NCBI GenBank assembly: GCA_964433905.1
Contig: CAYSSM010000011.1
Span: 1-18,515 of the forward strand
Length of the DNA stretch: 18,515 nucleotides
Direction: 5' to 3'
From: CAYSSM01 sp964433905
Lineage (GTDB): Bacteria; Patescibacteriota; UBA1384; UBA12157; JAENIV01
Below are positions 6,249-13,718 of this stretch, piece by piece; position 1 is the first letter of the stretch, and each line of letters opens with the position of its first letter. Under the pieces are notes generated by a model, which saw nothing but the letters and a program-made list of their open reading frames with translations, ran no database searches and had not been told where the DNA came from. The position numbers and the translations under genes were made by a program.

Positions 6249-7163
6249 TTACCTGTCATAAGGGTCAACTAAAATCTCCGAAGAATTATCAGGATTTCTG
6301 TAACCACCGATAGTTGGGTCGTAAGCAGTAAGCGACAGAGTATAATCTTGACCAGTTGAGGGTGAATATAAATCGGATTCTTGTCCCATAATAGCATCGG
6401 AAAAATTATGCGAAGTTTTATCGGTCACCTGATTACGATATTCCCAAGATTCCATGATCGGCGAGGAATCGTTAGCCAAATCAGCCGCTGTCGGAAGCTT
6501 AACTTTGTCAATGCCTCCCGCTTTTGACGCATTAATAATCGTAATTGATTTGGCAATTCTTTCCAATGTTGGAGCCCATTTTGACCACTTCTCAGGTGTT
6601 GTCTGAAAAGCAGTTATCATCCCCATAAATTGGCCATAACCATTCAAAACCCCGGCGGATGCTTTAGCTTTAATTTTTTTTCCATCCTTATCGAAAGTAA
6701 ATATTTTAGTTTTCATTTGCCATTTCAGATTAGAGCTTGAATCGGTGATTTCTGCCTGATCGGATGAATTTTCATAAGCAACATTTTGAGCGCCAATAGC
6801 GTTTAGCATAAAATCAATAAAACCATCTGGCGTTTGTGAGCCAAACCAACCGACAGCAACCGCACCGGTAGCACCAGTGCTTGAATCAGTGTTGTCCACA
6901 ATATCAATGCCGCTTTCGTTAGCAGTTACATTCCAGCCCTTAGGGACTTTGGCACCGAAAACCTCACCCGTATAACCAACTAAAGTGTAAGCCGGAGGCG
7001 CTTCGGGAGTTGTGGAAGATTTGTCCTGATTATTTTGAGTAAAACTCTCCTTAGAACTTTGTGTGCCAGAATAATTTTTATAAATAAAGTAAAAACCCAC
7101 TCCCAAGCCTAACAAAAGTACAATTACGCCACAAATTACAAGAAGAGTTCTTTTATTTTTCAT
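6249..7163 (-). CDS. Membrane-anchored extracytoplasmic protein of unknown function
   Basis: A 304-aa protein with a short basic start (MKNKR), one hydrophobic segment (about 7-29) and then a Ser/Thr/Gln-rich linker (about 30-58), so the bulk is outside the membrane. Residues 60-215 form a mixed alpha/beta region ('VFGAKVPKGWNV', 'GFIDFMLNAIGAQ', 'WSKWAPTLERIAKSI') like that in other anchored proteins that carry a stress- or substrate-binding domain. The tail (about 245-304) is Asn/Ser/Tyr-rich. I do not recognise a named family. The start is supported by GGGAGGG before ATG 7163. It has no co-oriented close neighbour and is probably monocistronic. Confidence 0.75.
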   Translation of the reverse strand: MKNKRTLLVICGVIVLLLGLGVGFYFIYKNYSGTQSSKESFTQNNQDKSSTTPEAPPAYTLVGYTGEVFGAKVPKGWNVTANESGIDIVDNTDSSTGATGAVAVGWFGSQTPDGFIDFMLNAIGAQNVAYENSSDQAEITDSSSNLKWQMKTKIFTFDKDGKKIKAKASAGVLNGYGQFMGMITAFQTTPEKWSKWAPTLERIAKSITIINASKAGGIDKVKLPTAADLANDSSPIMESWEYRNQVTDKTSHNFSDAIMGQESDLYSPSTGQDYTLSLTAYDPTIGGYRNPDNSSEILVDPYDR

Positions 7164-7293
7164 TTCCCTCCCTACCTAATTCTAATTCTCTTTCATGATT
7201 CAGTCAAGAAAAAATATCTGGAATAGTTGGCAATTTTTTTATATAGTTTAACGAATTTGTTGGGAAAAAGAGAACCGTCCCCTAGACTCTGCT

Positions 7294-8208
7294 TTGGTAG
7301 AGGGTCTCGATCCAAAAAAGGGTGAACGTAGTTTTACTATGGCTGCCTACATACAGTTTATTTGGGAGTATCACAACCTAAATAGTCAACTAAACAATGA
7401 TTCGAGATGGAAAAGAATCAGAAATCTGGTTGAGCTTTTCCCAGAAGGTGATCCTAAAGATCGTAATCCGCGCACCTATATACAACATGTTACAGAATCG
7501 CTTCCAATTGCAATTCAGCCTCTTGGGAAACAACATTGGAATCAAATTCTGAAACTACATAATCAAGCTCTGGAATTACCAAGCTATATTTCTGACAAGC
7601 TTCGTCTAGCAGGGATAACTTTTTCTACTCTTCTTGTTGAGGTTTTACCTTCGGACGAACTAAAAGTGTTCTTAGAGCAGGAATCCAGAATTCACGAGAA
7701 AACAAATCTCGCTATTTTACAAGCTGTTGGCCAAGGAAAAGTTGATGCTGTTCGGGCCGAAACTACTGGACAGACCCAACTTGTTATAGCAAGCTATGAC
7801 GAAAAGAAGGCTAAAATTGATGTTAAAACAGTCTTACTTCATCTTGGACTTGAGTTTAAAACAATAATGAACAAAGCAAAAGTGTTCGAATACGAACAAC
7901 TAGCAATTACTCCTAATGAAGTCAGACTTGAGGGTGTCCGTTTATTAGGATAGGCATTAGGAAGAGCTATCGGAAAGTCAGTCGAAATCCCCATTGGAGA
8001 TATTCAACGACACTTTATCTCTTGCCAGGATCAAGGGCTTAATGATCAAGAAATACTCGACATCACAGTAGATTATGTGACTAATAAGGTTAGGGCTGAA
8101 TTGGCCGTTGTTGAAAGAAAAGCAGCAAAACCAGAAGATAATGAAATCATTAGTGACCTAAATAACCAAGACTATCGTCGATTTGGCGACGCGCCGCCAA
8201 AAATGTAA
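7294..8208 (+). pseudogene. Hypothetical gene with in-frame TAG and no clear start
   Basis: An open frame runs from 7252 to TAA 8206-8208, broken only by TAG at 7951-7953. The first part codes for 219 aa from TTG 7294 (or from ATG 7339). The part after TAG adds 84 aa (ALGRAIGKSVEIPIGDIQRH... ending FGDAPPKM) in the same frame, with ordinary codon use. There is no ribosome binding site before 7294 or 7339, and the coding-like frame extends upstream without a start, so the 5' end also looks damaged. The product is soluble and charged; I do not recognise it. It is followed by a clean terminator, suggesting 8208 is the original end. Confidence 0.6.
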
Positions 8209-8219
8209 ACTAGCACTGC

Positions 8220-8244
8220 AACCCCGATTTATTCGGGGTTTTTT
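8220..8244 (+). terminator. Rho-independent terminator
   Basis: AACCCCGA (8220-8227), a 5-nt loop and TCGGGGTT (8233-8240) lead into a T-run. It sits 11 nt after the stop of the broken plus-strand gene. Confidence 0.9.
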
Positions 8245-8267
8245 GTATTAGAATTCGTCAAGTTCTA

Positions 8268-8297
8268 GAAATACAAAGCCCGCAGTTCCCTGCGGGC
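8268..8297 (-). terminator. Terminator of the 39-aa membrane protein gene
   Basis: GCCCGCAG (8278-8285), TTCC and CTGCGGGC (8290-8297) form a perfect 8-bp stem. On the minus strand it is followed by TTTGTATTT. Confidence 0.75.
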
Positions 8298-8328
8298 GCG
8301 GCATGTTATTTAATTGCTCGTCGGTTGG

Positions 8329-8448
8329 TTACTCGGGCGGATTCTGCTTCTCTTTTAGAGCAACAATCCGCTCTCTGGATTGGAACCATCTCCCAATGAT
8401 CCAAGCCATGGCAACGATGCCGACGATAACGGCACTCGCCCAATCCAT
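8329..8448 (-). CDS. 39-aa single-TM miniprotein
   Basis: ATG 8448-8446 follows a near-perfect GGAGGTGA site. The product starts MDWASAVIVGIVAMAWIIGR, a single membrane helix, followed by a short charged tail (FQSRERIVALKEKQNPPE) presumably in the cytoplasm. A dedicated terminator follows. The function is unknown; similar one-TM proteins are often easily missed by gene callers. Strong ribosome binding site and terminator support it as a real gene. Confidence 0.75.
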   Translation of the reverse strand: MDWASAVIVGIVAMAWIIGRWFQSRERIVALKEKQNPPE

Positions 8449-8544
8449 TTTCTCACCTCCCTGGGTAGAAGTATCCAAAACAACTTTCTAAATATAGCGA
8501 ATAAGCAATTAAAAGTCAATAGCTCTAAAGATAGAGACCAGATG

Positions 8545-8877
8545 TTAGAGACTAGATAGCCGAGCAGCATAGTTAAAAGAATAAAAATAATCGTTCCACA
8601 ATTTATCGGTTGAGTGATATTGATTGTCAAAATAATTATCAACTAAGACTTCGCGGACACGGGCAATTTCTTTAAGACGAATGCGGTTTTTTGGATCAGC
8701 CATAGTTATATCCAAAAGTTCCAACGCCCGCTCAAATGCCAATTGATAATTATTATTATCACGGCCTTTCCACTTAAGCATTCGAAAAACTTCCGAGCCC
8801 ACATTTGCCATTTACTCATTGAAGTTAAATTTGTTCCATCTTTTCTGAGTTAAACCTTTGTGACGAACTATTTTCAT
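8545..8877 (-). pseudogene. Conserved hypothetical protein interrupted by in-frame TAA
   Basis: From ATG 8877 the frame codes MKIVRHKGLTQKRWNKFNFNE, then TAA (8814-8812), then directly MANVGSEVFRMLKWKGRDNN... for 88 aa to TAA 8547-8545. I recall a short Patescibacteria family whose members run continuously through this region, with Gln at the stop position ('..EQMANVGSEV..AFERALELLD.T..D.KN..RLKEI.R.REVL.D.F..N.Y'). The second part alone (8545-8811) has no ribosome binding site. A TAAAAT box 6 nt before ATG 8877 suggests that is the true start. It could be a nonsense mutation, a consensus error, or a genuinely shortened 88-aa protein. Confidence 0.6.
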
Positions 8878-8928
8878 AGCTTAATTTTAGCAAAAGAAGA
8901 AGAAAGATGAAATAGAAGATACGACTAG

Positions 8929-9597
8929 TCAAAAACTCTTTTTGAGGATAAGTTTTGTGGCAAGAAATAAAACAAAACTGACGAAAGTAAAAGCGATAAG
9001 AATAAATACCACCATATTTAAAACTAAAGATAGTTTGCTAAAAAGAAAATCGAAACGGTTAAAGGTAAAAGCTGTATAGCGAAGGATTAGATAAAAAAAG
9101 CCGGTTAAAATAATAATGGGAATCAGCATGTTGGTCAGATCCTGACGGCTGGGGGTCATAGTGACAGAAACCGAAATGAGAAAATAAAGAATTATAATAT
9201 TTTGCCAGGAAGAAAAATCAATTGAGTTTATCGTTGATCTAAAATTCAAGTATAAGGCATTAAAATCTAATGTGTTTCCCAGATGAATACGGCTGGCAAG
9301 AAAATAAAAAACTAATATTCCCAAAATTAAAGGCGCTGTGGATATAATTATCGGACCGAAAATTGGAATTATCGGTTTTTGGTGAGTGACACTTCCCCCT
9401 TCTTTATCAAAAAAGGAAATATTAACTATTTTGGCACCGGTAATAACACAAGCTGCAGCATGGCAAAGCTCATGAAAAATTACTCCTGGGGCAACAAAAA
9501 GCCGCCAGCGATTGCCTAAAAAAGAGTGCGACAAAAAATAGTTTGTAAAAAATGCAAGGACCAAAAGAAATACGAATAGGATTAAAAAAGTAGTCAT
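8929..9597 (-). CDS. M50-like membrane zinc metalloprotease
   Basis: A 222-aa polytopic membrane protein with a zinc-binding HELCH motif (H42-E43-L44-C45-H46) inside the second hydrophobic region, followed by 'AAACVITGAKIVNISFFDKEGGSV'. This is the pattern of small M50/site-2-protease-like proteins. About five to six hydrophobic segments follow. A third zinc ligand may be in MTPSRQDL (about residues 156-163), where an Asp is expected. The likely role is intramembrane or membrane-proximal proteolysis, but the substrate is unknown. TATAAT (9609-9604) lies only 6 nt before the ATG and no ribosome binding site is present, suggesting a leaderless mRNA. Confidence 0.75.
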   Translation of the reverse strand: MTTFLILFVFLLVLAFFTNYFLSHSFLGNRWRLFVAPGVIFHELCHAAACVITGAKIVNISFFDKEGGSVTHQKPIIPIFGPIIISTAPLILGILVFYFLASRIHLGNTLDFNALYLNFRSTINSIDFSSWQNIIILYFLISVSVTMTPSRQDLTNMLIPIIILTGFFYLILRYTAFTFNRFDFLFSKLSLVLNMVVFILIAFTFVSFVLFLATKLILKKSF

Positions 9598-9615
9598 GAA
9601 TTAATTATATCAAGA

Positions 9616-9642
9616 AAAGAAAAAGGACGCTTGCGCGTCCTT
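9616..9642 (-). terminator. Terminator of the L,D-transpeptidase gene
   Basis: AAGGACGC (9623-9630), TTGC and GCGTCCTT (9635-9642) form an 8-bp stem. On the minus strand it is followed by TTTTTCTTTTC. It separates the transpeptidase gene from the M50-like gene. Confidence 0.88.
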
Positions 9643-9662
9643 GGATACTGACATATTACAGA

Positions 9663-10507
9663 TTATTTCTGTTTTTTTGATTTTGATCGATAAATCTTAA
9701 CCGCAACAGAATGTCCCTTCAAAAATGGATAAACCGCTTTGCCGCGAGAAACACTTTTCGGCTCACCGTGAGGAACAAAGCGCAAAAAGAAAGGAAAAAG
9801 TCTTTCCGCCACCGGCGGCGGCAGCCGTACGCAGGCATGACTGGCATAGCTGCCGATTGAACGAGGCCTGTTGGTTGAATGCTGGTTAACGCCGTTTCTA
9901 CTCAATTTTCCCTTTGGGCCAAACTCGTAGCCCGCGGGTTCTTGAGAGAAAATCAGGATTTCCGACATCCAACGGCCGTATGGACTATGGCGATTCGGCC
10001 AAGGCTTAACCGGCTTGGTATTTCCTCCCCATTCTTTTGGCGGATAATACCACGGACTTTCCGTTACCCGTTTTAGGCAGAAATTGCCCACCGGCGTATT
10101 CATCCCTGGCCTGCCGGTTGCCACCCGAGTTTATGAAGAAGATTGAGCTTATCTCCTTCATAAACTTGAAAAAGCTCCAATCGATTGGTTGACAGGTCAA
10201 TTTCTTCTTGCAAAGTCATTGAGGTAACCATGTAGTTTGCCGGAATATTGAGATTAACATCGACTTTGCCCTTGGTCTTACCGAGATTTTCAACCTCGAT
10301 TTTGGCTTCAAGAACCAATGCCTTTAAAGCTTCCTTGTCTATCACAAAGGTTGCTTCAAAAACTGCGTCTTCGACGGACTTTATTCCGTCAACATTCAAG
10401 GTGACCTTAGTTGAGGTAGTAGGTATTGTTTTCGGTTGAGCATGGCTGATACTGCCTGCGGTTGCTGCGATAATTAAAGCGATGAGTGGCCGAAACGTTG
10501 CTGCCAT
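9663..10507 (-). pseudogene. Secreted L,D-transpeptidase (YkuD), split by a frameshift
   Basis: The first frame (10507 to TGA 10102-10100) gives a signal peptide (MAATFRPLIALIIAATAGSISHA, likely cut after SHA) and an N-terminal domain ending '...DLSTNRLELFQVYEGDKLNLLHKL'. The YkuD domain continues in another frame (10124 to 9663) with 'VATGRPGMNTPVGNF', a conserved histidine in NQHST, and the catalytic SHACVRL cysteine. Family knowledge says these are one polypeptide ('..L.VY..GK....F.VATG..G..TP.G.F'). Restoring one G or C near 10124-10129 joins them. L,D-transpeptidases cross-link peptidoglycan outside the membrane. The promoter, ribosome binding site and terminator are intact, so a sequencing error at the GGG run is quite possible. 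Confidence 0.8.
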
Positions 10508-10516
10508 TATCTTTCA

Positions 10517-10570
10517 CCTCCAAGGTACAATTGCTGGATAAATCATAGAACTTTTTAAAAAGAAAGTAAA
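10517..10570 (-). promoter_or_regulatory. Promoter-leader-RBS cassette, copy A (L,D-transpeptidase)
   Basis: Minus strand: TTTACT (10570-10565), 17 nt, TATGAT (10547-10542), 20 nt, GGAGG (10521-10517). The leader contains TTGTACCTTGGAGGTGA. It shares spacing and sequence with the cassettes at 13217-13270 and 16488-16541. Confidence 0.75.
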
Positions 10571-10590
10571 GGAATTTAGAGGTTGATTAT

Positions 10591-10613
10591 GGCCTCAAAA
10601 TATGATAAGATGG
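10591..10613 (+). promoter_or_regulatory. Putative promoter of the flavoprotein gene
   Basis: On the plus strand, TTGATT is followed after 17 nt by TAAGAT, about 8 nt before ATG 10620. An overlapping TATGAT is an alternative -10 box. With no ribosome binding site, the transcript would start at or very near the ATG. Confidence 0.45.
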
Positions 10614-10619
10614 ATTGAA

Positions 10620-11882
10620 ATGAATAACCAATTTGCTTTAGCAATAATCGGCGGAGGGCCGGCCGGCATCATGGCGGCGCTTGCGGCGATAAAATCGCCA
10701 ATTGTTTTAATTGAAAAAAATGAAGCGGTGGGACGGAAAATTTTAGCCACCGGCAACGGCCGTTGTAATTTAACCAATCGCTTTGCCGAAGTTTCGCGCT
10801 ATCACGGCGGCGATCCAAAATTTATCGAAGGTGTCCTTAAAAAGTTTAATCAGTTTGCGGTGATGAAATATTTTGAAAATTTGGGCGTAGTTTTAAAAGA
10901 AGAAGATTATGGACGAATATTTCCACGCACCAATCAAGCCCAAACAATTGTTGATGCTTTGACCCACAAACTGACAGAAAAGAAAATTTTAGTTAAAACA
11001 AATTGTGATGTTAAAAAAATAAATAAGACGAAAAACGGTTTTGAAATTGTAACGCGGCCCTCGACTTCCCTCGACAATGCTCGGGATAAATCGCTCGGAA
11101 CAAGCACTATTTTAGCCAGAAAGATAGTGCTTGCCACCGGCGGCAAAGCCGCCGCCCATTTGGGCACAACCGGCGACGGTTACTATTGGGCCGAACTCTT
11201 GGGACATAAAATTACACCGATTTTTCCCGCTCTCGTTCCTTTAGAAACTGTAGAAGCCTGGCCGAAAGAAATTTCCGGGCTTCGGGTTGAAGGTAAATCA
11301 ACAGTAACAATTGACGGTAAAATAATTTCGGAAAAATCAGGCGATATTTTATTTACCCACTTTGGTTTATCTGCTCCGGCCGTGATGGCCCATGCCGGAA
11401 CGATTGCTCCGCATTTAGGAAAAAATGTTCAAATCCATTTGGATTTATTCCCCGAAACTTCAGAAAAAGAACTTGATAATTTATTAGCAAAAATTTTTGC
11501 AAGTACCGGCAAAAAATCTCTCAAGAATTCGTTGAGCGGACTTATCGCCAATAATTTATCACCGATGATATTAAAATTATTGGAACTTTCTGAAACAAAA
11601 AAAACGGCCGAAGTTTCCAAAATAGACCGTATAAAAATTGCTAGAAGATTGAAAGATCTTACTTTACAAATTAAGGGATTGCGGCCGTTCAAAGAAGCGC
11701 AAGTTACCAGCGGCGGTATGGACTTGAGTGATATTGATATCAATACTTTAGAATCTAAAAAGACTCCCGGACTTTATTTTGCCGGAGAAATCTTGGATGT
11801 CAACGGCGACTCCGGCGGTTTTAATCTTCAATGGGCATGGGCAAGCGGCCACCTTGCAGGACAAATGTCTACGAGTTCTTAA
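10620..11882 (+). CDS. FAD-dependent oxidoreductase, BaiN/HI0933 (YhiN) type
   Basis: A 420-aa flavoprotein. The N-terminal Rossmann signature 'ALAIIGGGPAGIMAAL', the family motif 'EKNEAVGRKILATGNGRCNLTN', 'KIVLATGGKAAAHLGTTGDGYYWAELLGHKI', and the C-terminal 'QVTSGGMDLSDI' and 'GLYFAGEILDVNGDSGGFNLQWAWASG' are all present. It is a cytoplasmic NAD(P)/FAD oxidoreductase whose substrate is usually unknown. I prefer ATG 10620 over 10602 because it puts the FAD motif at the usual distance and lies directly behind a promoter. At 11058-11103 an in-frame hairpin repeat adds roughly 15 residues (RPSTSLDNARDKSLGTS) in a surface-like loop before 'ILARKIVLATGG'. Confidence 0.92.
   Translation: MNNQFALAIIGGGPAGIMAALAAIKSPIVLIEKNEAVGRKILATGNGRCNLTNRFAEVSRYHGGDPKFIEGVLKKFNQFAVMKYFENLGVVLKEEDYGRIFPRTNQAQTIVDALTHKLTEKKILVKTNCDVKKINKTKNGFEIVTRPSTSLDNARDKSLGTSTILARKIVLATGGKAAAHLGTTGDGYYWAELLGHKITPIFPALVPLETVEAWPKEISGLRVEGKSTVTIDGKIISEKSGDILFTHFGLSAPAVMAHAGTIAPHLGKNVQIHLDLFPETSEKELDNLLAKIFASTGKKSLKNSLSGLIANNLSPMILKLLELSETKKTAEVSKIDRIKIARRLKDLTLQIKGLRPFKEAQVTSGGMDLSDIDINTLESKKTPGLYFAGEILDVNGDSGGFNLQWAWASGHLAGQMSTSS
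11058..11103. repeat. Short GC-rich repeat inserted in frame in the flavoprotein gene
   Basis: Contains CCCTCGACAATGCTCGGGAT (11068-11087). A near-identical copy is intergenic at 15950-15969 (CCCTCGACATGCTCGGGAT) and a relative lies at 18435-18454. It is flanked by partial copies (CCCTCGACTT and TCGCTCGGAACAAG). The base composition differs from the surrounding gene. Confidence 0.7.
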
Positions 11883-11888
11883 AAATAA

Positions 11889-11909
11889 TATAATTATCTT
11901 GAAAGATAA
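11889..11909. promoter_or_regulatory. Hairpin and -10-like box upstream of the DUF5652-like gene
   Basis: TTATCTT-GA-AAGATAA forms a perfect 7-bp stem 20-36 nt before the ATG. TATAAT just before it could be a -10 box. It may be a leader structure. Confidence 0.35.
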
Positions 11910-11928
11910 AATAATTTTTGGAGGAAAA

Positions 11929-12159
11929 ATGTCCAACCAAGAATGGATTCAACTTTTTACCCCGGCCAATATAGTATTGGTCAATGTTCTCTTTGTCGTT
12001 TTGATCTTTTGGAGCTTAATTTGGAAAGGCATCGCTCTTTGGAAAGCGGCCCGCAACGACAGTAAGCCATGGTATGTGGTTTTGTTGATACTAAATACCG
12101 CCGGCATTTTGGAAATCTTATATATCTTCGTGTTTTCCAAAAACCAAAAAGAATCATAG
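11929..12159 (+). CDS. DUF5652-like small membrane protein
   Basis: A 76-aa protein starting at ATG 11929, which follows TTGGAGGAAAA, a strong ribosome binding site. It has two hydrophobic helices (about 13-34 and 46-70). The motif 'LIWKGIALWKAARNDSKPWYVVLLILNTAGILEILYIFVFSK' fits the short DUF5652 family common in Patescibacteria and archaeal DPANN genomes, as I recall it. The function is unknown. It follows the flavoprotein gene by 46 nt on the same strand and might be co-transcribed, although it has promoter-like sequence of its own. Confidence 0.85.
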   Translation: MSNQEWIQLFTPANIVLVNVLFVVLIFWSLIWKGIALWKAARNDSKPWYVVLLILNTAGILEILYIFVFSKNQKES

Positions 12160-12161
12160 AC

Positions 12162-12731
12162 CTACTTAAACAAAATCGAGTGCAATTTGGACCAGTTAGT
12201 GATAACAAATATTATTAAAATAATATTAATAACGGGAAAAATGACAAGATTCTCAAACCACTTACCGGTGGCAATTCTGAAACCGTCAAAAGGTTTTGGC
12301 GGCAGGCCGAAAAAACGGTGCCAAGGAAAAAGTAGTGGCACGCCTTGATTGGTGAACATATCGGCCAATAGATGCGAAAAATAGGATGATAGAGCCGCAA
12401 TTGTAACTACATGCGTATCGATCCCCCAATATGATGGAAATCCTTTGAAAATATAAGTTAGTCCAACACTGACAATTGCTGCCCCTAAAATTGAATGGGT
12501 AATGTTACGATGTTCTAAAAACGGATCGGAGATTTTGCCTAAAGTATGGCCGAAGGGAAAAAAGTGCCAGAATTTACCCGCCGGCTGATCAATATCTGGC
12601 AAAAGCGCTGCCAAGTACGAAAAGGCTAAAACCGCACCAAAAGTCGCCGGTTCGTAAACAGGCGGATGACTTAATAAAAAATAGCCCGTCCCTACCGTAA
12701 TACCTAAGAGTTGATGAGTTTTACCAGTCAT
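12162..12731 (-). CDS. YdjM-type membrane-bound metal-dependent hydrolase
   Basis: A 189-aa protein of the YdjM/DUF457 family (LexA-binding, inner-membrane-associated hydrolase group). It has conserved metal-ligand candidates H6 (GKTHQLLG), D46/D48 (LPDID), H74 and H79 (EHRNITHS), and H120/D124 (SHLLADMFT), embedded among four to five hydrophobic segments. The reaction is unproven; a phosphoesterase-like activity is assumed from the fold. It is convergent with the DUF5652-like gene, with only 2 nt between stops. TAATAT lies 6 nt before the ATG and there is no ribosome binding site, again suggesting a leaderless transcript. It stops at TAG. Confidence 0.88.
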   Translation of the reverse strand: MTGKTHQLLGITVGTGYFLLSHPPVYEPATFGAVLAFSYLAALLPDIDQPAGKFWHFFPFGHTLGKISDPFLEHRNITHSILGAAIVSVGLTYIFKGFPSYWGIDTHVVTIAALSSYFSHLLADMFTNQGVPLLFPWHRFFGLPPKPFDGFRIATGKWFENLVIFPVINIILIIFVITNWSKLHSILFK

Positions 12732-12759
12732 AGATTAATATTATCATTTAATATCAAAA

Positions 12760-12794
12760 TTAGAAAAAAGCCGTTGCGATATTGCAAACGGCTT
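12760..12794 (-). terminator. Terminator of the zinc-ribbon gene
   Basis: On the minus strand AAGCCGTTTGC and GCAACGGCTT form a stem with one bulged base and an ATATC loop, followed by TTTTTT. It directly follows the gene's TAG stop. Confidence 0.85.
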
Positions 12795-13208
12795 CTAAGC
12801 TCTATAATTGCCCCATCGGTAGGAAGCCATTGACATATTTTGGCGAACGCGGGCAAGAACGCCTTTATTGGCAAGAGAATGAATAATCCGTATCGGCGCA
12901 AGATTAAGCTTAATTTCTCCTTGTATTAAAGCTTCATCCAAAGTTTTTTTGAGCCTAGTAAAGAATTCTGAACCTTTTACGCGCACGATTACCAGCGAAC
13001 CAAGGCCACTATGGTAATTTATTTCTTCCTGCTTTAAGAAACCAATTACCGTCTTTTCGTCAACCGAGAAAATCGGCCTGGACGGCGTTACTACCAAAGG
13101 TGGCTTTTTGATTTTTTGGCATTTCCGACAGTCAAATTGGATATTAGCATAAATATCAGGCATTTCAAACTTTTCAGTACAGTTAGGATTTCGGCATCCA
13201 ATCAACAT
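12795..13208 (-). CDS. Zinc-ribbon protein of unknown function
   Basis: A 137-aa protein with an N-terminal four-cysteine zinc ribbon (C5, C10, C27 and C30: MLIGCRNPNC ... FDCRKC). An alpha/beta domain follows ('VDEKTVIGFLKQEEINYHSGLGSLVIVRVKGSEFFTRLKKTLDEAL') and a C-terminal helix rich in Arg ('KGVLARVRQNMSMASYRWGNY'). The fold hints at nucleic-acid or protein binding; I do not recognise the family. ATG 13208 is chosen because GGAGGTGA lies 8 nt upstream; an in-frame TTG at 13223 overlaps that site and is unlikely. It is driven by promoter cassette B and ended by its own terminator. Confidence 0.78.
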   Translation of the reverse strand: MLIGCRNPNCTEKFEMPDIYANIQFDCRKCQKIKKPPLVVTPSRPIFSVDEKTVIGFLKQEEINYHSGLGSLVIVRVKGSEFFTRLKKTLDEALIQGEIKLNLAPIRIIHSLANKGVLARVRQNMSMASYRWGNYRA

Positions 13209-13216
13209 TTCCTTCA

Positions 13217-13270
13217 CCTCCAAGGTGCAACGACCACTTAGAGTATAAGTAAAATAAAATAAAAAAACAA
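13217..13270 (-). promoter_or_regulatory. Promoter-leader-RBS cassette, copy B (zinc-ribbon gene)
   Basis: Minus strand: TTGTTT (13270-13265), 17 nt, TATACT (13247-13242), 20 nt, GGAGG (13221-13217). The leader ends TTGCACCTTGGAGGTGA, almost identical to copies A and C. Confidence 0.8.
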
Positions 13271-13343
13271 CATCAAAAAAATATCGATGGCATTAAAACC
13301 AAGTTTTATTTTAATTATATGATAAATTTAATATTGATTCGAC

Positions 13344-13700
13344 CTATTTAAACGGTTCTTTGACGATGGCTTTGGCTTGCTCGATACCCTTACGAACATC
13401 TTCGCCGCCTTCTTCGGTAATCTCGCCAGCCGCTTTTTCCGCCTCAACGATAACCGTTTTTGCGCCTTCTTCGGCCGCGCCGGCTGATTCTGAAGTCGCC
13501 TTTACAGCGCCAACAACAACATCCTTGACCAATTCAGTTGTGTCTTTGCCAGTTTCCTTGGCAATTTCAAAAACGGCATGAATTAGATCACCAACGGTCG
13601 CCACTCCTTCGCTGATGATTTTATGGCTTGCTGAAACGACTGTCTCACCGGCCTCGCCGGTGCCGGAAATTACTCCCAACAAAGTTTCCTTAATGTCCAT
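13344..13700 (-). CDS. Helical phasin/LEA-like hypothetical protein
   Basis: A 118-aa protein with no Cys, Trp or signal peptide. It is rich in Ala, Glu, Gly, Lys and Val, in amphipathic helix-forming runs ('TGKDTTELVKDVVVGAVKAT', 'EEGAKTVIVEAEKAAGEITEEG', 'VRKGIEQAKAIVKEP'). This composition recalls phasin- or LEA-type proteins, which associate with surfaces or protect other proteins, but there is no family proof. It starts behind GAGGAGG and lies 18 nt after the preceding membrane-anchored gene, so the two are very likely one operon. Confidence 0.75.
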   Translation of the reverse strand: MDIKETLLGVISGTGEAGETVVSASHKIISEGVATVGDLIHAVFEIAKETGKDTTELVKDVVVGAVKATSESAGAAEEGAKTVIVEAEKAAGEITEEGGEDVRKGIEQAKAIVKEPFK

Positions 13701-13718
13701 TTGGACCTCCTCTTAATT

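Noticed and set aside
8303..8642. Two open frames of 62 and 95 codons around 8303-8642
   Set aside because: They overlap the 39-aa miniprotein or the conserved 88-aa protein in other frames and have no ribosome binding site or recognisable pattern.
7951..8814. TAG or TAA recoded as Gln
   Set aside because: Both codons terminate intact genes elsewhere in the window (TAG at 12162, 12795 and 16587; TAA at most others).
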